In this document: positions 60,785 to 64,000 of the stretch, piece after piece
Layout: each line of letters opens with the position of its first letter
Numbering within the stretch: position 1 is the first letter of the stretch
NCBI GenBank assembly: GCA_028066355.1
Contig: JALCBP010000003.1
Span: 1 to 64,000, forward strand
DNA length: 64,000 nt
From: UBA1268 sp002694955
GTDB taxonomy: Bacteria; Planctomycetota; Planctomycetia; Pirellulales; UBA1268
Direction of reading: 5' to 3'
The notes under the pieces: model-generated
Databases searched by the model: none
Told to the model about the DNA's origin: nothing
The model's input: only the letters and a program-made list of their open reading frames with translations
Translations under genes and position numbers: made by a program

Positions 60785-61521
60785 TGTACTCCACTTGTTG
60801 TTGGGTGGATTGCCGCAGCCCGATTAAAATCTTCCAAACGATGGCGTACTGGAAATTGCTCTGCTACTTCTGGAGCATGTGTGACAACTAAAAGTGCGAC
60901 GTCTTCTTCCTTGCATGTATTCTGCAGGAGATCAATAACTTGTTGTTGATGGGCAGGGTCAATACTTGCGGTCGGCTCATCGGCAAGAAGAACTCGTGGC
61001 CGATTTGCAAGTGCACGGGCAACTGCAACGCGTTGTTGTTGTCCAATACTCAAAGCTGCTGGCTTGTGATGGAAACGGTCAGCCAGACCAACGGCGTCAA
61101 GCAGTGACTCAGCCCGTTCCTTACTTGCTGCTTGTGATCCGAAACTCATTGCAACGAGTACGTTCTCGAGCGCAGTGAATCCAGGCAGCAGGTTAAATTG
61201 TTGAAATACAAGACCGATTCGATCAGCCCGTAGCCGGTCGCGCTGTGGCTCAGCTAGCTTGACGATATTCAGGCCACCAATCAGGACCTCACCACTATCA
61301 GGACGTAAAATACCAGAAACAACATTTAAAAGCGTTGACTTGCCAGAACCACTTTGCCCTTCCAGTGCAACAAGTTCACCAGCGGTAATTTGGAAAAATG
61401 GTATGTCAAGAATTTGTAGAGGATTACTACCTGGAACAGGAAAAGACTTTTTCACATCTCGCAGTTCAAGAACGGCTACCTTTTCAGTAGAACTCTGGTT
61501 TTTTGTATGTGTTTGTTTCAT
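60781..61521 (-). CDS. ABC transporter ATP-binding protein (LolD/MacB type)
   Basis: Energising subunit for the adjacent permease. The 246-residue product has Walker A EGQSGSGKST, Q-loop VFQQFNLLPG, a signature LSIGQQQRVAVARA (Gly-Gln-Gln-Gln in place of the usual Gly-Gly-Gln), Walker B VLLADEPTASIDP and the switch His in VVTHAPEV. An ATG at 61545 is also open, adding eight residues. First gene of a six-gene operon reading to 55411, divergent from gapA. Confidence 0.9.
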   Translation of the reverse strand: MKQTHTKNQSSTEKVAVLELRDVKKSFPVPGSNPLQILDIPFFQITAGELVALEGQSGSGKSTLLNVVSGILRPDSGEVLIGGLNIVKLAEPQRDRLRADRIGLVFQQFNLLPGFTALENVLVAMSFGSQAASKERAESLLDAVGLADRFHHKPAALSIGQQQRVAVARALANRPRVLLADEPTASIDPAHQQQVIDLLQNTCKEEDVALLVVTHAPEVAEQFPVRHRLEDFNRAAAIHPTTSGVH

Positions 61522-61819
61522 ATGGACAAAGAATCGCTGGAACATGACGTGATGTCAAAAGGAGTTTCTCATGGCGGGCTTTCTGTGGGAAAAACCGATT
61601 TTGGACAAATTTCCTGCCAGGTGAAGCTAGCTGACATCCCTGATTTCCAAGAATTCGACGGCAAATACTTTTGATTGGTGTAGCGACAGGCTAAAACCTG
61701 TGGGTGATTGAGATAGAGTTGGTGCGCGTGTATAGTCCTGCCGGAGAAACTTTACGGTGGCAGTGCCCGAAGGCACTCTGACAACTGCCGATCTGACGAC
61801 TCGTTATAGGAGTTTTGCT

Positions 61820-62836
61820 GTGTCCATTCGTGTTGGCATTAATGGTTTTGGTCGTATTGGACGTCTCACGTTCCGAGCGATATATGAAAAATTTGGCCTT
61901 GATGGTGAGGTGCAGATCGTTGCCCTCAATGATCTTACAGACGCCAAGACGAATGCTCATCTTCTCGAGCTAGATTCAAACTACGGTCCATTTAAAGGAA
62001 CAGTAGGGACTAATGGGAATGATCTCGTTGTCGATGGCAGAACAATTAAGGTTTTTGCCGAGCGTGATCCAGGATCAATTCCATGGGGGTCAGAGAATGT
62101 AGATATCGTTGTTGAAAGTACTGGCTTTTTCACTGACGCAACGAAGGCGGTCGCTCACAAGCGAGACAGTGTAAAAAAAGTGGTGATTTCAGCTCCAGCA
62201 AAAAATGAAGATCTTACGATCGTGCTTGGAGTAAATGATGATATGTATGATCCATCAAAGCATCACGTGATTTCAAATGCTTCCTGTACTACGAATGGTC
62301 TTGCTCCTGTAGCAAAGATTCTTCACGAGCAGTTTGGTATTGATCGTGGTCTGCTTACTACGGTTCACGCATATACAAACTCTCAGAAGACAGTCGATAC
62401 CGCTGCTGGCAATCTGCGTGATGCACGAGCGGCCGCTTTAAATATTGTTCCAGCAGGAACGGGTGCTGCAAAGGCAGTCGGTCTTGTTATACCTGAACTA
62501 CAGGGCAAGTTTACCGGCATGGCGTTTCGTGTACCGGTGCCAACTGTAAGTGTTGTTGACTTTACGGCGACGCTGGGCAAGGAGGCTTCCCCTGAAGAAA
62601 TTAACGCTGCCATGAAGACAGCAGCAGACGGTCCACTAAAAGGAATTCTCAGGTATTCAGAGCAACAGTTGGTCTCAACTGATCTACGAGGAGATCCCCA
62701 TAGTTCAATTTTCTCTGCTGTTGATACTATCGGCCTTGGAAATCTTGTGAAGGTCGTTAGCTGGTACGACAATGAATGGGGTTACTCGAACCGCGTTGCC
62801 GACTTATTGAATTTCTTGGAATCAAAAGGGCTTTAA
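61820..62836 (+). CDS. gap: Glyceraldehyde-3-phosphate dehydrogenase
   Basis: NAD-linked glycolytic enzyme. The 338-residue product starts MSIRVGINGFGRIGRLTFRA, has D38 in ALNDLTD (favouring NAD), the catalytic C156 in SNASCTTNGLAPVAK, the HAYTNSQKTVD loop, AARAALNIVPAGTGAAKA-like phosphate site (residues about 195-213), GMAFRVPVPTVSVVDF and SWYDNEWGYSNRV. The GTG at 61820 is the right start because AGGAG lies eight bases ahead and it removes a 21-residue non-conserved extension that begins at ATG 61757. A strong terminator follows. Confidence 0.97.
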   Translation: MSIRVGINGFGRIGRLTFRAIYEKFGLDGEVQIVALNDLTDAKTNAHLLELDSNYGPFKGTVGTNGNDLVVDGRTIKVFAERDPGSIPWGSENVDIVVESTGFFTDATKAVAHKRDSVKKVVISAPAKNEDLTIVLGVNDDMYDPSKHHVISNASCTTNGLAPVAKILHEQFGIDRGLLTTVHAYTNSQKTVDTAAGNLRDARAAALNIVPAGTGAAKAVGLVIPELQGKFTGMAFRVPVPTVSVVDFTATLGKEASPEEINAAMKTAADGPLKGILRYSEQQLVSTDLRGDPHSSIFSAVDTIGLGNLVKVVSWYDNEWGYSNRVADLLNFLESKGL

Positions 62837-62870
62837 AGAAAAAGTCCCTCACTAAAAATTACTACTTGAG

Positions 62871-62906
62871 CGGCCGGCCTTGCTTTCCAAAAGGCCGGCC
62901 GTTTTT
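62871..62906 (+). terminator. Rho-independent terminator after gap
   Basis: CGGCCGGCCTT (62871-62881) and AAGGCCGGCCG (62891-62901) form an 11-bp perfect stem with a 9-nt loop, followed at once by five T bases (62902-62906). It also touches the stop codon of the opposite-strand lipoprotein gene (stop at 62905-62907). It shares GGCCGGCC with the terminator at 38032-38067. Confidence 0.85.
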
Positions 62907-63867
62907 AGTGGCTGTCTCCAGATGCGGAGTTAAGTTTAGCAAGAGCTTCCGTTTCAATTGCTGAGCCATCAAACTGAGTCAGCTGAACTGTAATTCGAAT
63001 AGGAGTAGTCGCTGGTGCCGTAGTTGGCCACGGTAGTATGAAATGAAGACCACGGGCTCTTGATGTGCGTCGAAAGTGCTGTTGAGCTTCGGCCGCGGGA
63101 ATTGTCCATTCTGCAAACTGACGTCCTAGACTGGCCTCTTGGGCTGTTGCTGTCGGTTCAAATGCAGCCACATAAATATCACCAGCAGTCGTGACAAGGC
63201 GTTCATCAGCATCACGTGGCTCAACGACAAGTGTGATTCCCTCTGGGGAGCCATCACCATCGCTGTCATAACAAACAGTTTTTTCATGATTAATGACTAG
63301 ATGCGTGAGATCTGCTTGATGGCCAACGCTTTCAGCAAAAGAAAGCTGGCGAACAGGTCTGGAAGCACCTCGCTCACTCGACTCCTGTGGCAACGGCGGC
63401 ACGCCCTCTAGGGTCGGAGGTGTCATATCCTCGCTAGGCTTTGGCAGACTGTTGGAGCTCTTTTTACTACTAGTCCCAGATGGAGGGTCGGTACCAAAAA
63501 TGGGACCGGTACTTTTCGGGCCATCACTTGTTCCATCAAAGTTTGGCACATCAACTTGTGGCGGAACAAGGAGTGGCTGAGCAGGTGTCGGCGAGGGTAG
63601 CGTGGTGCGCGAAGGAGAAGAGTCATCAACGATCCCAAGTTGCTTACGAAGTGATGCGTTCTCTTCTGTCAACGTATCAAGTTCGTAATATTGCGTCTGT
63701 AACTTGTCTTGGAGGCAATAAATCTGATCTTCTTGAAGCCGCAGTTCTCGTTCAAGAAGTTGATGATGAACATCACTCTTACAGCCACAAATCAAAATTA
63801 TCAGACACACGAAAAATGACACCGGAGAAGGTCCAAGTTTCATCTGTTGAAATAAAGTTACTTTCAT
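62905..63867 (-). CDS. Coiled-coil lipoprotein of unknown function
   Basis: A 320-residue predicted lipoprotein. The signal part (PVSFFVCLIILICGCKS) ends in a lipobox ICGC, so Cys 29 would be lipidated. Residues about 33-75 form a coiled coil (ERELRLQEDQIYCLQDKL, LDTLTEENASLRKQL). A long Pro, Ser and Thr-rich linker (about 80-175) leads to a compact C-terminal domain (about 180-310) with GDIYVAAFEPTATAQEASLG and LHFILPWPTTAPATTPIRI. A very strong AAGGAGG lies ahead of ATG 63867. It may tether or span the envelope; no partner is known. The clpP stop is 39 bases upstream. Confidence 0.72.
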   Translation of the reverse strand: MKVTLFQQMKLGPSPVSFFVCLIILICGCKSDVHHQLLERELRLQEDQIYCLQDKLQTQYYELDTLTEENASLRKQLGIVDDSSPSRTTLPSPTPAQPLLVPPQVDVPNFDGTSDGPKSTGPIFGTDPPSGTSSKKSSNSLPKPSEDMTPPTLEGVPPLPQESSERGASRPVRQLSFAESVGHQADLTHLVINHEKTVCYDSDGDGSPEGITLVVEPRDADERLVTTAGDIYVAAFEPTATAQEASLGRQFAEWTIPAAEAQQHFRRTSRARGLHFILPWPTTAPATTPIRITVQLTQFDGSAIETEALAKLNSASGDSH

Positions 63868-63905
63868 GACGCGCCTCCTTGCGCCTCACGTACCGTAAAG
63901 GACTA

Positions 63906-64000
63906 TTAACCCGTGGGCATTTGTTCAATCACTTCGTCAATAAGATGATATTCACACGCTTCGTCTGCTGACATAAATCGATCACGATCAGTATCCTCCT
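63906..64000 (-). CDS. clpP: ATP-dependent Clp protease proteolytic subunit, C-terminal fragment
   Basis: Partial gene cut by the window edge; only the last 31 codons are here. They read EDTDRDRFMSADEACEYHLI followed by DEVIEQMPTG and a TAA stop at 63906-63908. The DTDRD-x-FMSA-x-EA-x-x-Y-x-LIDEV pattern is the highly conserved C-terminus of ClpP, including the Asp of the catalytic triad region. The rest, with the active Ser and His, lies beyond position 64000. The next gene downstream, a lipoprotein, begins 39 bases later on the same strand and may be cotranscribed. Confidence 0.85.
   Translation of the reverse strand, partial: EDTDRDRFMSADEACEYHLIDEVIEQMPTG

Noticed and set aside
1..64000. 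tRNA or rRNA genes
   Set aside because: No T-loop-like GGTTCGAATCC signature with matching arms was found in any intergenic gap; gaps are too short for rRNA.

Overview
The window reads as a chromosomal segment of a planctomycete, probably a marine Pirellulales-like bacterium. The grounds are several lineage habits seen together: secreted sulfatases clustered with DUF1080 (3-keto-disaccharide hydrolase) proteins, a giant secreted glycosidase with the N-terminal LExR-x-LS motif typical of planctomycete exported proteins, a stand-alone class II ribonucleotide reductase, paralogous secreted proteins of unknown function, and weak or absent Shine-Dalgarno sites in front of many genes. This is inference from gene content; no rRNA or tRNA gene is present to confirm it. 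There are no insertion sequences, integrases, CRISPR arrays or phage genes.

Layout. 0-8.2 kb: a GDP-mannose 4,6-dehydratase and a cysteine desulfurase lead into the replication-origin neighbourhood: a strongly divergent dnaA, a 676-bp A+T-rich gap that is the best oriC candidate, dnaN, dciA (DUF721) and gyrB. 8.2-15.9 kb: secreted DUF1080-like proteins, a MEKHLA protein, phosphoglycerate kinase, the B12-dependent ribonucleotide reductase and a DJ-1/PfpI protein. 15.9-25.8 kb: an oligopeptide ABC transporter whose oppABC and oppDF halves are separated by an opposite-strand cassette of two sulfatases and a DUF1080 protein. 25.9-31.1 kb: a secreted protein with a TRASH-like metal-binding tail and a 1414-residue exoenzyme with two tandem GH10 catalytic domains and a cupredoxin-like C-terminus. 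31.2-42 kb: housekeeping genes (dtd, esterase, RluA-type pseudouridine synthase, birA, RlmM-like methyltransferase, myo-inositol-phosphate-synthase-like protein, aspartate aminotransferase, mobA), a pair of paralogous predicted outer-membrane proteins and a tiny protein that is 60 percent lysine. 42-55.4 kb: an AsmA-like giant, an EVE-bioF-FMO operon, a secreted protein built from 14-residue repeats, apbE, a highly structured non-coding stretch, and a TolC-like outer-membrane lipoprotein. 55.4-61.5 kb: a tightly coupled six-gene operon with a MacB/FtsX-type ABC transporter, two DUF3299-type proteins and two secreted CPFC proteins. 61.8-64 kb: gapA with a strong terminator, a coiled-coil lipoprotein, and the 3' end of clpP cut by the window edge.

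Most worth a second look are: (1) the dnaA product, which keeps an apparently intact DNA-binding domain IV but has lost Walker A, Walker B, the AAA+ lid and domain I, next to an origin candidate with no canonical DnaA box; (2) the six-gene ABC/DUF3299/CPFC operon, made of two paralogous pairs around an export-type ABC transporter, a plausible undescribed envelope system; (3) a roughly 240-nt segment at 52742-52978 with at least seven perfect stems, one capped by a GAAA tetraloop, which looks like an undescribed structured RNA or leader; and (4) the secreted protein with at least sixteen 14-residue repeats. All function calls come from reading motifs by eye; no database search was possible.
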